Origin: Bacteroidales bacterium
Lineage (GTDB): Bacteria > Bacteroidota > Bacteroidia > Bacteroidales > Muribaculaceae
Reading direction: 5' to 3'
Assembly: GCA_900770215.1 (NCBI GenBank)
Contig: CAAGJW010000084.1
Span: forward strand, 1 to 61,763
Length of the DNA stretch: 61,763 nucleotides
Shown here: positions 40,559-49,696 of the stretch, piece after piece
Layout of the letters: each line of letters begins with the position of its first letter
How positions within the stretch are numbered: the first letter of the stretch is position 1
The notes under the pieces: generated by a model
Seen by the model: only the letters and a program-made list of their open reading frames with translations
Databases searched by the model: none
What the model was told of the DNA's origin: nothing
Program-made: the position numbers and the translations under genes

Positions 40559-41297
40559 AATAAGCAAAAACTACATTATAAAATTTACTTACTGCTAAAA
40601 AAAAATAGTTCATCTTAAAAATAAAACATATGTACAAGTACTCTTAAAATCCTAAAAACTATCGTTGCCATCTGGGGTCGCGCGCCACTCACAAGAGATG
40701 TGCGCATCGAGCTTCGCCCAAGGGAGGGATACTCGCTAGCACTGGCACAACCAACCCTCGTGGCAGCGCTTCTCTCCTGCCCCGCCGGTGCCACGCCTGC
40801 GTGACACCACGCTGAGCCATCATGCGCGTCAACAACGCGAGCAAAAGACTGCCCACCGGTGTGCAGCCGCCCCTACGGCTATGGAACCAAGGCACGCACA
40901 AGTCCTCCCGGTAGTTCACCAGTCGACCACAAATATACATGAACTTTCCATTTATCCCAACACCTTTGCATAAAATCATCTAATTTTTTAGATATATTTA
41001 ATGTTTATAAATCTTCGTTACTATTTACCAACATATTTTAATAATAAATCCCATAGACAACTCTGCTACAGCAATAAGCAATCACAACCCAAACCGAGAC
41101 CTGAGCTATTTTTCCCATAAATATATAATACAAATGCAAGAACTATAAAATAAAAACCGTAAAGACAACCAAAATCGCAAACTGAAAGACAATTTAATGC
41201 ACATTGAGTTTTATTAACACCAAAAAAAAATAGTAGTCACACTTTCACACACAGACTTGGTGAGCGACAATTTTTATCGAAAAACGATAAATAGGTA

Positions 41298-41327
41298 TTG
41301 TTTTATGATATAAAATCCTTAATTTTG
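41298..41327 (+). promoter_or_regulatory. Promoter of the DUF2975-HTH-barrel operon
   Basis: TTG at 41298-41300 and -7 box TAATTTTG at 41320-41327, 19 bp apart. Confidence 0.75.
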
Positions 41328-41361
41328 CACCGACACATAAACAAATTAAGAAGACAGCAAA

Positions 41362-41862
41362 ATGAACAGCAACAAAAGGAAAATGCTCACTGGAGCCTGC
41401 TATGCAGTGATGGTCGTATTGACAGGATGGACAGTGCTCGTGCTACTACAAGCATTGCGATGGGCCGACATTATTGACATCAACATAGGCATGGGCTCGC
41501 AAATAGGCCGCTTGACCTGGGCCACCGACCTAAAAGCGCTCACGATACAACGTGTGGAGCTCACAGGCTACATGGCGTCGTCGCTCGTGCTGATAGCCTT
41601 GTCGTTTTTCCTTGTGGTAAATTGCATGAGAGGCATGCAGTCGAAGAGGCTATTCTCGCACAAAAGCGCGATCACACTGTGGGCTATAACGTGTGCAAGT
41701 TTCTTCTTCGAACTTTTCTCGTCAAATCTTTCCATTCTCTTTGGCAGCAGGCAGATCAGCTTCGACAGCAACCTGATAGTAACCCCGCTCATACTCCTGC
41801 TATTCACATTGCTCTACGACACAGCCGTGAGCATAGCCGATGAAAACGAACTCACAATATAG
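41362..41862 (+). CDS. DUF2975 membrane protein
   Basis: A 166-residue protein with four hydrophobic segments (about 10-30, 70-92, 112-130, 143-160), the layout of DUF2975. Genes of this family are usually followed, as here, by a small Cro/C1-type HTH regulator (gap 12 bp). Such pairs are thought to act together in signalling or self-regulation. The sensed signal is unknown. Confidence 0.85.
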   Translation: MNSNKRKMLTGACYAVMVVLTGWTVLVLLQALRWADIIDINIGMGSQIGRLTWATDLKALTIQRVELTGYMASSLVLIALSFFLVVNCMRGMQSKRLFSHKSAITLWAITCASFFFELFSSNLSILFGSRQISFDSNLIVTPLILLLFTLLYDTAVSIADENELTI

Positions 41863-41874
41863 AAGCACGCTGAT

Positions 41875-42099
41875 ATGATCATTGTAAATTTGGATGTGAT
41901 GATGGCAAAGCGAAAGATGTCGCTCAACGAGCTTTCAAAACTCGTGGGCATAACCCCAGCCAACTTGTCGATATTGAAAACAGGAAAGGCCAAGGCAATA
42001 CGGTTTTCTACACTCGACGCAATATGCCATGTCCTTAATTGTGAGCCAGGCGACATTCTTGAATATAGAAATGATAGCAAAGTGCACAGTAATGACTAA
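41875..42099 (+). CDS. Small Cro/C1-type HTH regulator
   Basis: A 74-residue DNA-binding protein. The helix-turn-helix lies at about 16-40 (SLNELSKLVGITPANLSILKTG) followed by FSTLDAICHVLNCEPGDIL, the YozG-like form. The stop codon overlaps the next gene's start (ATGACTAA), so regulator and barrel are translationally coupled. Confidence 0.92.
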   Translation: MIIVNLDVMMAKRKMSLNELSKLVGITPANLSILKTGKAKAIRFSTLDAICHVLNCEPGDILEYRNDSKVHSND

Positions 42100-44158
42100 G
42101 CATGCTTCATCCATTGCCGCTGCCTTGCTGCTTCTCTGCTCAAGCGAGTGCTGGGCTCAAAGCGACAACGATTCTATATCGGTCGACAGTATTGCCCATG
42201 CCCTGCCCGAAGTGCTGGTCGAGGGCGAGCGCCCCATTGCAGTGGTGCAAGGCAGCGCTATAACCTACGACATGCCACGGCTCATTGAGAACAAAGGAGT
42301 GACCAACATCTATGATGCCATCAAGCAGTTGCCCGGCGTGACCGAGACCGAGGGGCATTTCTTGCTGGCCAGTCGCAATGTGACGATTTCGCTCAACGGG
42401 CAAGTACTGTCGCTCACATCTGAGCAAATGGCCCAGTTGTTGAAGGGCCTGCCGGCGAGCCGGGTAGAGAAAGCCAACGTGATGTATTCTGCGCCAGCCA
42501 AGGCACAGGTGCGCGGAGCCTTAATCAACCTACGGCTCAGGCAAGAGACCTCAAGTGGCTCCCCTCTCGAGGGGGAAGGCGTTGTTGCCTGCAACTGGCA
42601 GCACGATGCAAAGTTTGGCGAACGTGCCTCTATACTTTATCATAAGGGAAATTTCTCTCTCGATGCCATGTATCTTCACAATCATGGCAAGGAATATCAG
42701 GTGACCCGTCAGGAAACACATCACAGGCTCAACGACGGCAATGTTTATGATATCAACAACCGGGAGCGTCGTTCGACCAAGATGTTCGGTCATGACTACC
42801 GCATCGGGGCACAATATGACTTTGCCCGCAATCACACCATGTCTTTTTCCTATCAAGGCAGCTACGGCCACCGAGACATCGACCAGTTGTATACGGGCAG
42901 CATAGGCGGAACCGCCCTCACCCGCCACCGCACTTGGCTTCACAACGCACGCATCGACTACCAGGCGCCTTTTGGCCTTAAGGCAGGAATAGAAACCACC
43001 TATTATCATGACCCCGAAAATCAAAGCCTCTACAGCACCACACCCAGCGGCAGTCTCGCCTTCGACGTCGACAATGACCAGCGCGTGAACACCTGGCGCT
43101 GCTACCTGTCGCAAGAACAACGATTAGGAAAAAGCTGGAGCTTGAACTATGGCGCATGGTACAAGCAGTCGGTCAACCACAGCCGGCAGGCTTATCGAGG
43201 CTCGGGCAGCACGAGCTATCTGCGCCAAGTCGAGCACGTGGTGAATGCTTACGCTGGCATAGGCAAAAACTGGGACAACCGAGTCATCCTTGATGCCTCG
43301 CTAGCTGCCGAATACTACCATTCGCCACAATGGCACAAGTGGAACATGTACCCTACATTCAACCTCACCATAGTGCCAAATCCTGCTAACGTGTGGGTGC
43401 TCAGCCTCACTGCCGACAGAAAGTATCCCGATTATTGGGCCATGAACAACTTCACCGTATATAGCAACGGCGGATATGACGAGATTACGGGCAACCCCTA
43501 TATAAAGCCAGCCAAGGAGTACTCTGGCAATGTAGTATGGATGCTGAAAAGCAAATATCAGCTCGTAGCTTTCTTCAATCATGTCGACGACTATTTTGTG
43601 CAGACACCCTACATGCGCCCCGACCGACTTGTAAAAACCTACAAGGTGCTGAATTTCAACTATCAGCAACAAGCTGGGCTACAGGCTGTGCTGCCACACA
43701 AGTTTGGCAATTGGCTCGATTGCCGCCTCACGCTCACAGGCGTGTGGATGCACGAGAAGTGCGACGACTACTACGACATACCGTTCAACCGCTCGATAAT
43801 CATGGGACTGGCCCAGATGAGCAACATTGTGACCCTCAGCACCAAACATGGCTTGACAATGACTATTGATGGCACGATACGCAGCAAGGCACATCAGGCG
43901 ATCTACGACCTGCCAGCATCGGGCAATCTCGACGTGGGGTTGAACTGGCAATTTTGGAAGAAGCGGGCCACAGTGCATGTGTTCTGCAATGATATCTTCG
44001 AGACTTCTGTCATCAACCCACGTGTCGACTACAAGGGGCAATGGCTCAGGATGGATTTCAGCTGCTACCGCCAGTTTGGCATATCGCTTACCGTAAACTT
44101 CGGCGGCTATAAGACAAAGCAAGAGAGGACCGTCGACACATCACGGTTCCGGAAATAG
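42092..44158 (+). CDS. TonB-dependent-receptor-like outer-membrane barrel protein
   Basis: A 688-residue exported barrel. The ATG at 42092 gives a signal peptide (SSIAAALLLLCSSECWA). A plug-like domain (about 30-150) has LPEVLVEGERPIAV, IYDAIKQLPGVTETEG and VTISLNGQVLSL, then a roughly 20-strand barrel. It lacks the N-terminal carboxypeptidase-D-like domain common in SusC proteins and has no partner SusD, so the substrate is open. It is coupled to a DUF2975-HTH pair, an arrangement I have met with small TonB-type receptors in Bacteroidota. Confidence 0.85.
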   Translation: MTKHASSIAAALLLLCSSECWAQSDNDSISVDSIAHALPEVLVEGERPIAVVQGSAITYDMPRLIENKGVTNIYDAIKQLPGVTETEGHFLLASRNVTISLNGQVLSLTSEQMAQLLKGLPASRVEKANVMYSAPAKAQVRGALINLRLRQETSSGSPLEGEGVVACNWQHDAKFGERASILYHKGNFSLDAMYLHNHGKEYQVTRQETHHRLNDGNVYDINNRERRSTKMFGHDYRIGAQYDFARNHTMSFSYQGSYGHRDIDQLYTGSIGGTALTRHRTWLHNARIDYQAPFGLKAGIETTYYHDPENQSLYSTTPSGSLAFDVDNDQRVNTWRCYLSQEQRLGKSWSLNYGAWYKQSVNHSRQAYRGSGSTSYLRQVEHVVNAYAGIGKNWDNRVILDASLAAEYYHSPQWHKWNMYPTFNLTIVPNPANVWVLSLTADRKYPDYWAMNNFTVYSNGGYDEITGNPYIKPAKEYSGNVVWMLKSKYQLVAFFNHVDDYFVQTPYMRPDRLVKTYKVLNFNYQQQAGLQAVLPHKFGNWLDCRLTLTGVWMHEKCDDYYDIPFNRSIIMGLAQMSNIVTLSTKHGLTMTIDGTIRSKAHQAIYDLPASGNLDVGLNWQFWKKRATVHVFCNDIFETSVINPRVDYKGQWLRMDFSCYRQFGISLTVNFGGYKTKQERTVDTSRFRK

Positions 44159-44167
44159 AGAAATCTC

Positions 44168-45061
44168 CTATTTGGCCGTGCCCATCACCGTGCCGCCGGC
44201 AGAAGCGGGCTGCTGCGGCTGGCCGTCCTTCTTCTTGGGCCACTTGTCGACCTGCAGCGGGATGGTGTAGTATACGCTGAATGCAAAGCCCCACCGGCGG
44301 TCGCGCGGCCCGAAGCCCGGCACATACCACGGCCGGGAATTGGCATTTTTCTTGTAGTTGAATATGCCCTGGTATTTCACCTGCCACCCCGCCGAGATGT
44401 TGCGCCACACGTTCACGCGCAGGCCGGCAAGAAACTCGCCCCACAAGGCATGGCTGCTTTGGTCCTTGATTGCAAAGATATAGTTCTCGCCCCAATAAGG
44501 ATTGGAGTAGTTGATGGCGGTGATGTCGTAGTTGAACGTTGAGTAGCCCATGCGCAGGCCCAGCACCACCTGGTAGCGCGGGTCGCTCTTAAACACCATG
44601 TTGTAGTTGGCCCCCACGCGCACATAGGGCGAGAGTTTGCCCTTGTAGGTGAAGTTCATGTCGTCGGGGGTTTCCTTGGCATAGCCCAGCCCCAGCTCGA
44701 GCACAGGCTGCAGGCGGTTCCACATGTTGAGTGTGGCACTCACGTCAAGGCTGCAATACTTCTGGCCGAAGAGCTTGAGCACGGGGTCGAGGATATTCAC
44801 ACCCACAGTCACATCGGTGAGCTTGGGGTAGTGCGGATACACCCGCTTGAGCGAGTCGCGGCGCTCGCGGGCGCGGGCGGCGGCTGTGTCGCCGCTCAGG
44901 TAGTCTTGCACCACCTCCTCCTTGGTGCCCTTGGCGGGGCGCAGCACCTTGTTGGTGCTGGGTTTCACCGGGGTCACATGGCGCTGGGCAGTGTCCTGCG
45001 CCTCGAGCGCGAAGCTGGCAAGCAGCGCAACGACTGCAATCATATAGAGCCTGAGTTTCAT
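44168..45061 (-). CDS. DUF6048-type outer-membrane beta-barrel protein
   Basis: A 297-residue exported protein: signal peptide MKLRLYMIAVVALLASFALEA, a Thr/Pro/Arg linker, then a barrel-like series of strands (VTVGVNILDPVLKLFG, LELGLGYAKETPD, YVRVGANYNMVF, FAFSVYYTIPL). It ends in a Lys/Gln/Pro-rich tail. Its start codon shares one base with the stop of the preceding DUF6452 gene, as is usual for this pair. Confidence 0.85.
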   Translation of the reverse strand: MKLRLYMIAVVALLASFALEAQDTAQRHVTPVKPSTNKVLRPAKGTKEEVVQDYLSGDTAAARARERRDSLKRVYPHYPKLTDVTVGVNILDPVLKLFGQKYCSLDVSATLNMWNRLQPVLELGLGYAKETPDDMNFTYKGKLSPYVRVGANYNMVFKSDPRYQVVLGLRMGYSTFNYDITAINYSNPYWGENYIFAIKDQSSHALWGEFLAGLRVNVWRNISAGWQVKYQGIFNYKKNANSRPWYVPGFGPRDRRWGFAFSVYYTIPLQVDKWPKKKDGQPQQPASAGGTVMGTAK

Positions 45062-45576
45062 CAATCTTTCATAAAAATTTTTATCGACGTGCGGTCTTGG
45101 TTGGTGATGTGGGGATAGACGACAACCACCGAGTCGATGCGGTGAGTGGTGTAATTCACACCCGAGATGTCGAAGAAAAACATGGCACCGCAGTCGCGCG
45201 ATACAAAGGTGGGCACCGCCTGGTAGGCAAGCGTGACCGTGTCGGGGGCAAGGGCGAGGCTGCTCTTGTAGGACAACACATACTGCGACTGCTGCACCGT
45301 AGAGCGCAGGGGCAAGTAGAGCTGATTCACACTTTGCCCGGCGATCAAATCGCTGTCGCCCGGAGCGCCCAGGCCCTGCACCGTGAGGCTGTCGACCGTG
45401 GCAAGAGCGCCCGTGCTGCTGTTGTAGAACTTGGCCAGCGGCACGGCGCTGCCGTTGTCGTAGCAGCCGTCGCTCGAGCACGAGGCAAGGCCCGCAATGC
45501 AGGCCACCAGCAGCGACAACACGGCGACAACGCTGCTACTGCTGTTGCTCGGTGCCGATTTCCTGTGATATCTCAT
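45061..45576 (-). CDS. DUF6452-type lipoprotein
   Basis: A 171-residue protein with lipobox GLASC at about 31 and a beta-sandwich-like domain ending in SVVVVYPHITNQD. The ATG at 45576 overlaps the glycosyltransferase 3' end by 41 bp; a later GTG start would reduce the overlap but shorten the signal peptide. It probably works with the DUF6048 protein; function unknown. Confidence 0.8.
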   Translation of the reverse strand: MRYHRKSAPSNSSSSVVAVLSLLVACIAGLASCSSDGCYDNGSAVPLAKFYNSSTGALATVDSLTVQGLGAPGDSDLIAGQSVNQLYLPLRSTVQQSQYVLSYKSSLALAPDTVTLAYQAVPTFVSRDCGAMFFFDISGVNYTTHRIDSVVVVYPHITNQDRTSIKIFMKD

Positions 45577-46501
45577 AATGGTTGCGGTCGGAAGAGTGCC
45601 TGATGAAAAGTTCGCCCAGAAAACCCGACATGAAAAGCTGGGTGCCCAGCACCATGCAGGTGAGTGCAATGTAGAAGTAGAGCGAGTCGCTCACAAAGAA
45701 AGGATGCTCGCTGTGCAAGTAATAGATCTTGAGAATGAGCAGCACGAGCACTGCAACAAAACCCAGCAAGAACACCAGCGAACCCATGAGTCCGAAGAAG
45801 TGCATGGGTTTCTTGCCAAACTTGGTGAGGAACCACAGCGTGAGCAAGTCGAGATAGCCGTTCACAAAGCGGTCGAGTCCAAACTTTGACGTGCCATACT
45901 TGCGGGCCTGATGGTGCACCACCCGCTCGCCTATGCGGTTGAAACCTGCGTTCTTGGCCAGGTAGGGAATGTAGCGGTGCATGTCGGCATACACCTCGAT
46001 GTGCTTCACCACCTCGCGGCGGTAGGCCTTGAGCCCGCAGTTGAAGTCGTGCAGGTTGTGGATGCCGCTCACCCAGCGAGCCGTGGCATTGAAGAGCTTG
46101 GTGGGTATAGTCTTCGACTTGGGGTCGTAACGTTTCTTCTTCCAGCCGCTCACCAGGTCGTAGCCTTCTTGGGTTATCATCTTGTAGAGGCCGGGGATCT
46201 CGTCGGGGCTGTCCTGCAGGTCGGCGTCCATGGTAATGACCACGTCGCCCTGGGCGCGCTGGAAGCCCGTGTTCAGGGCAGGCGACTTGCCATAGTTGCG
46301 CCTGAAGCACACCCCCTTGATGCACTTGTTTTTCTCATGCAGTTGCTCGATCACTTGCCACGAGCCGTCGGTGCTGCCGTCGTTGATCATGAGCACCTCG
46401 TAGCTGAAGTTGTTTTCCTTCATCACTCGCTCGATCCACTGGGCCAGCTCGGGAAGCGACTCGGCCTCGTTGTACAAGGGAACTACTACTGATATATCCA
46501 T
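45536..46501 (-). CDS. Family 2 glycosyltransferase (polyprenyl-phosphate sugar transferase-like)
   Basis: A 321-residue inner-membrane enzyme. The GT-A domain carries DGSTDGS (41-47) and DADLQD (92-97), and a QARKYGTSKFG motif typical of DPM1/ArnC-like enzymes. Two C-terminal membrane hairpins (about 235-262 and 272-300) anchor it. It likely moves a sugar from a nucleotide donor to undecaprenyl phosphate for surface glycan modification. The ATG at 46501 replaces a longer upstream extension. It is in an operon with DUF4199 (37 bp upstream) and DUF6452. Confidence 0.92.
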   Translation of the reverse strand: MDISVVVPLYNEAESLPELAQWIERVMKENNFSYEVLMINDGSTDGSWQVIEQLHEKNKCIKGVCFRRNYGKSPALNTGFQRAQGDVVITMDADLQDSPDEIPGLYKMITQEGYDLVSGWKKKRYDPKSKTIPTKLFNATARWVSGIHNLHDFNCGLKAYRREVVKHIEVYADMHRYIPYLAKNAGFNRIGERVVHHQARKYGTSKFGLDRFVNGYLDLLTLWFLTKFGKKPMHFFGLMGSLVFLLGFVAVLVLLILKIYYLHSEHPFFVSDSLYFYIALTCMVLGTQLFMSGFLGELFIRHSSDRNHYEISQEIGTEQQQ

Positions 46502-46538
46502 ATTATTTATTACGCAATATTGATTTTGTATTATTTCA

Positions 46539-47087
46539 TCACTGGGCGGCGTGCTCCCTCGGCTTGAGCGGCACCTTCTTGGCCACCAGAGCCACAATGG
46601 CACTCAAGAGGCTGCCCACAAACGACCACAGCCAGAAAGCCGAAAACACCATCTCGATGGGCCGCGGCAGCATGTTGCCGCTCACCGCACGCTTGAGCAT
46701 GGCCGCCGTCTCGAGCGACCGCGAGTCGCCCGCCGCGCTGTAAAAGGCGATTCCGCGCTGGGCAATCTCGTAGAAATAGCCCGGCCGCACAAACTGGAAT
46801 ATTGCCCACGTGACCAGCCCGGCGATGAGCGAGGCACATATCATGATGAGAATGCCCAGCATCCACAGGCCCGAATACTCGGTGAAGCCATACTCGGCCA
46901 CAAGCATCTTGCGCTGAAAGTAGTAGAGCATGCACGGCAGCATGAGCAGCATGGCCATCACCACGACAGCGAGCCAGGGCAGGCGGTCGGCATAGATGAC
47001 GGCAGCAGCCATCACGCTCATAAAGATGCCCATGGGCACCCCGTCGTTGGCCGCGCGGCGATACAAGCTTATGTAGATCTCAGCCAT
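46539..47087 (-). CDS. DUF4199 membrane protein
   Basis: A 182-residue protein with four membrane helices (about 16-34, 37-56, 72-96 and 145-168), the DUF4199 pattern. In Bacteroidota it is commonly the gene before a GT2 such as this one, so the pair may act together. First gene of the operon. Confidence 0.85.
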   Translation of the reverse strand: MAEIYISLYRRAANDGVPMGIFMSVMAAAVIYADRLPWLAVVVMAMLLMLPCMLYYFQRKMLVAEYGFTEYSGLWMLGILIMICASLIAGLVTWAIFQFVRPGYFYEIAQRGIAFYSAAGDSRSLETAAMLKRAVSGNMLPRPIEMVFSAFWLWSFVGSLLSAIVALVAKKVPLKPREHAAQ

Positions 47088-47108
47088 TGGTGCGCTTTTA
47101 CAACTCTA

Positions 47109-47138
47109 CAAAGATACTCCAATTAAGAGGCAATACAA
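47109..47138 (-). promoter_or_regulatory. Promoter of the DUF4199-GT2-DUF6452-DUF6048 operon
   Basis: Minus-strand -7 box TATCTTTG (47109-47116) and TTG (47136-47138), 19 bp apart. Confidence 0.75.
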
Positions 47139-47293
47139 AATGAAAAACGATTTTTTCGGCTTTTGCAAGCCACAGCAGGCTCGCCAGGGCAGCCAGGGCA
47201 GTGGGCACACAGTGAAATAAATTGAGCACTTGCAACGTTATATATTGACACAACACTTTTACACAAAACTCCACATTCATAAAGAATAAGATA

Positions 47294-48124
47294 ATGAAAA
47301 AGAAAGCAAGAAAAACGATAGTCGCCACGCTGGCCTGCCTGCTGCTTGCAGCAGGAGCGGCCCAAGCCCAGTTCAACGTCAACAAGATTGTGAAAAAAGC
47401 CAAGCAGGCCGTCACCAGCACAGCCTCGCAAGTCAAAACCAAGGTGAAAGATGCTGTCGACGACAGCGACAAGCCGCTGGGCAAGGTGGAGAACGTCGTG
47501 ACCACTGGCATACAGAAGACCAAACAGGCGGTGATGAAAGTGGACGAGGCCACCTTCAACGGCCACGACTACACCGCGCTGGGCGACTTCAAGCCCGAGC
47601 AGTACGACCGCACGGCCACGGGATGCGTGAGCTTCACCCATGTGCCCACAAGCTATGCCGAGTGCGACAGTCTCTACACCCACTTTCTGGGCACGAGTGC
47701 CCAAGGGGCGGCAAGCATGATGGTGATGGCCCTGGCCATCTACGATCGCGACCCGGCCCTGGGTGAGAGATGCATCAGCCTCATTGCCACTCCGCAATGC
47801 GCACAACAGGTGATCGCGGCTTGCTCAAGCGGCCTGGCGGCCTACCAGGCAGCAGCCTGCCTAAAGGGTGCCGAACCCGCCAACGGCTACCAGCCCAACA
47901 GGCCCTACACCATCGAGTTCAACGCCAGCGACCGCGAGCATGTGAACACAGGCGGGAACTACACGCTCTATATCGACCTCGACAGCAAGGGCTGGGAGCA
48001 ACACAAGCGCACCATTGCAGTGTGCAAGGCTCCGCACAGCCTCTACAAGGTGCAGGACTGCACGCCGATCGTCGCGCCCTGCCTCAAGCCCGAGGCCGGC
48101 ACAACCGTGGCACCGCTGCAATGA
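47294..48124 (+). CDS. Secreted protein of unknown function
   Basis: A 276-residue protein: signal peptide MKKKARKTIVATLACLLLAAGAAQA, a Lys/Val/Ala-rich helical stretch (30-75), then a domain with CVSFTHVPTSYAECDSLYTHF and MMVMALAIYDRDPALGERCISLI, and a C-terminal beta part (YTIEFNASD, YTLYIDLDSKGWEQ). Four to five cysteines could form disulphides. Family not recognised with confidence. Confidence 0.75.
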   Translation: MKKKARKTIVATLACLLLAAGAAQAQFNVNKIVKKAKQAVTSTASQVKTKVKDAVDDSDKPLGKVENVVTTGIQKTKQAVMKVDEATFNGHDYTALGDFKPEQYDRTATGCVSFTHVPTSYAECDSLYTHFLGTSAQGAASMMVMALAIYDRDPALGERCISLIATPQCAQQVIAACSSGLAAYQAAACLKGAEPANGYQPNRPYTIEFNASDREHVNTGGNYTLYIDLDSKGWEQHKRTIAVCKAPHSLYKVQDCTPIVAPCLKPEAGTTVAPLQ

Positions 48125-48136
48125 CGCTTGCAGGCG

Positions 48137-48562
48137 CTACAAGTCGAGCAAATCGAAGAAGAACACCAGCGCGGCACTGCGCCTGGCTGCAGTCGAGAGC
48201 TTGCCCACGCAGCGGCCATGGCTGTCGCGCAGCGTGCCGTCGCTATCCATCTTGCCCATGTAGCGACCCTGGCTGTCGCGGGCCACACGGTCGCAGCCCA
48301 TCTTGCCCATATACCGACCGGCGGCGTCGCGCACCGTGCCGTCGCTGGCAATGCGGCCTGCATAGCGCCCCTGGCTGTCGCGCACGTTGCCTTGAGCATC
48401 GATTTTGCCCACGCAACGGCCCTGGCCGTCACGCACCGTGCCACTGCTCTCCACCCTGCCTTTATTTATCCCCATTGCATCGCGCACCGTCTGGCCCGAG
48501 ACAGCGGCAGGGCCACACACGAGTGCTGCCCCGAGCACAAGCATAGTGATTATTTTTCTCAT
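48137..48562 (-). CDS. Five-repeat beta-rich secreted protein (beta-flower-like)
   Basis: A 141-residue exported protein. After the signal peptide, residues 30-125 contain five about 17-residue repeats of the form VRDxxGRxxGKIxxDGT, which probably fold as a small five-bladed flower. I recall Bacteroidota proteins of this kind named 5-fold beta-flower proteins. A hydrophobic end (SAALVFFFDLLDL) follows. Convergent with the preceding gene. Confidence 0.82.
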   Translation of the reverse strand: MRKIITMLVLGAALVCGPAAVSGQTVRDAMGINKGRVESSGTVRDGQGRCVGKIDAQGNVRDSQGRYAGRIASDGTVRDAAGRYMGKMGCDRVARDSQGRYMGKMDSDGTLRDSHGRCVGKLSTAARRSAALVFFFDLLDL

Positions 48563-48672
48563 AGTATGTCAAGCATTGTATATCAATATGTGATGTGACC
48601 CTTATACACCAAATTAGTTTAAAGCCCGCACACATTTCACAGCCATAATTTTGAATAAATTCAATTTTGCGC

Positions 48673-48680
48673 TACTTTTG
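48673..48680 (+). promoter_or_regulatory. Promoter of the small secreted protein at 48696
   Basis: -7 box TACTTTTG followed by CAC, only 15 bp before the ATG, giving a very short leader. Confidence 0.6.
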
Positions 48681-48695
48681 CACAGTGTTTTGAAA

Positions 48696-49115
48696 ATGAA
48701 ACGGGCGTTGTATATATTCACAGTCATGCTTGCACTCGTGCTCAGCTACCTGGGCACCGAGAAGCACATGTCGACCCCCGTGTGCGCCCAGATTGAGAGC
48801 AGCACTCACGACAGCGAGCCACAGCACAAGCACAAGCCAGGCCAGCTGCGCGACCACAACCCGCTCGACCGCGAGGCCACCGGCTCGGTCATTGCCGAGT
48901 CGCAAAACATCATGCGCATATGCAACAGCCGCCCGCAGCGCACGCTGGCTGGCAGCTGCACCCGCAGTGCACGCAACACGGGCGAAAGCGCGCTCTCAAC
49001 CTCAGCACAATCCACACCAGGCACGTCCAGGCAGTTTCGCCTCGAGACGGCACCATTCAGCGCGTCCTCGGCCAGCGACTACTATGTCATTGCCCTGAGG
49101 CGCTTGTTGTGTTAG
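48696..49115 (+). CDS. Small exported His/Ser-rich protein
   Basis: A 139-residue frame: signal peptide RALYIFTVMLALVLSYLG, then a low-complexity region with HDSEPQHKHKPGQLRDH and many Ser/Thr/Arg. Family unknown. The promoter position fixes the ATG at 48696 rather than the in-frame ATG at 48651. Confidence 0.6.
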   Translation: MKRALYIFTVMLALVLSYLGTEKHMSTPVCAQIESSTHDSEPQHKHKPGQLRDHNPLDREATGSVIAESQNIMRICNSRPQRTLAGSCTRSARNTGESALSTSAQSTPGTSRQFRLETAPFSASSASDYYVIALRRLLC

Positions 49116-49278
49116 CCACCAGTATCTTTTGAGCAAGGCACCCCAATGCGGTGCCCCGCCCCCTCTCCCGCCCCGCGGGCCATCATCTTGTCGCAACCGT
49201 GCGGCAGGCAGCGGCCCGGCGAGAAAACACAATTCAATCAACTCAACCCTCAAAAAGATACTCAACAACACAACAATC

Positions 49279-49674
49279 ATGGCAAGTATAAAAAATCTTC
49301 AGATGGCCGACAAGGTCCTCTCCAACCCCAACGTAGAATACAAGAAGGGCTTCATGGGCCTGGGCTCCAAAGCCATTTACCGCCCCACAGGCAGCCCCAT
49401 CACTGCACGTGTGCTCGACTACACAGCCGACATGGGCCGCAAGCTGCTCGACGTGATGGCATGCCAGCCCCAGGAGCTCGACAAGAAACTCGGCAGCGCC
49501 GAGGCCATCGAGGCTACCCAGATAGGCAACAATCACCTTGAGGTGTGCCTGAGCCGCGATCACCAGTTTGCCGCCTTGCAGCTGTTCACCTTCTCCGATC
49601 TCGTCTTCAAGCCCTTGAGCGAGGTGAAAATCTACGAGGGCCATGCCGCCCAGCTCATAGCTAAGCTATTCTAA
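49279..49674 (+). CDS. Small cytoplasmic protein linked to nhaD
   Basis: A 131-residue soluble protein. Visible are VLSNPNVEYKKGFMGLGSKAIY, an amphipathic helix LLDVMACQPQELDKKLGSAEAIEA and a C-terminal helix VKIYEGHAAQLIAKLF. Family unknown. It lies 22 bp upstream of nhaD, so it is probably co-transcribed with the antiporter; whether it affects it is open. The longer upstream frame is not used. Confidence 0.7.
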   Translation: MASIKNLQMADKVLSNPNVEYKKGFMGLGSKAIYRPTGSPITARVLDYTADMGRKLLDVMACQPQELDKKLGSAEAIEATQIGNNHLEVCLSRDHQFAALQLFTFSDLVFKPLSEVKIYEGHAAQLIAKLF

Positions 49675-49696
49675 CCATTAACTATCAATAAAAAAA

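Larger units (their letters stand above)
40122..41297. other. Long gene-poor intergenic region with GC-rich islands
   Basis: About 1.2 kb without a convincing gene. It contains two related minus-strand terminators (40216-40250 and 40526-40558), each followed on that strand by a GC-rich block, and a separate GC-rich island at about 40675-40930 with several short inverted repeats. The minus frame at 40689-40979 (96 codons) has no start signal or export feature and is probably not a gene. The last 350 bp are very AT-rich up to the DUF2975 promoter. Confidence 0.55.

Noticed and set aside
40689..40979. 96-codon minus-strand frame in the gene desert
   Set aside because: GC-rich, low-complexity composition, no leader or promoter, no recognisable feature.
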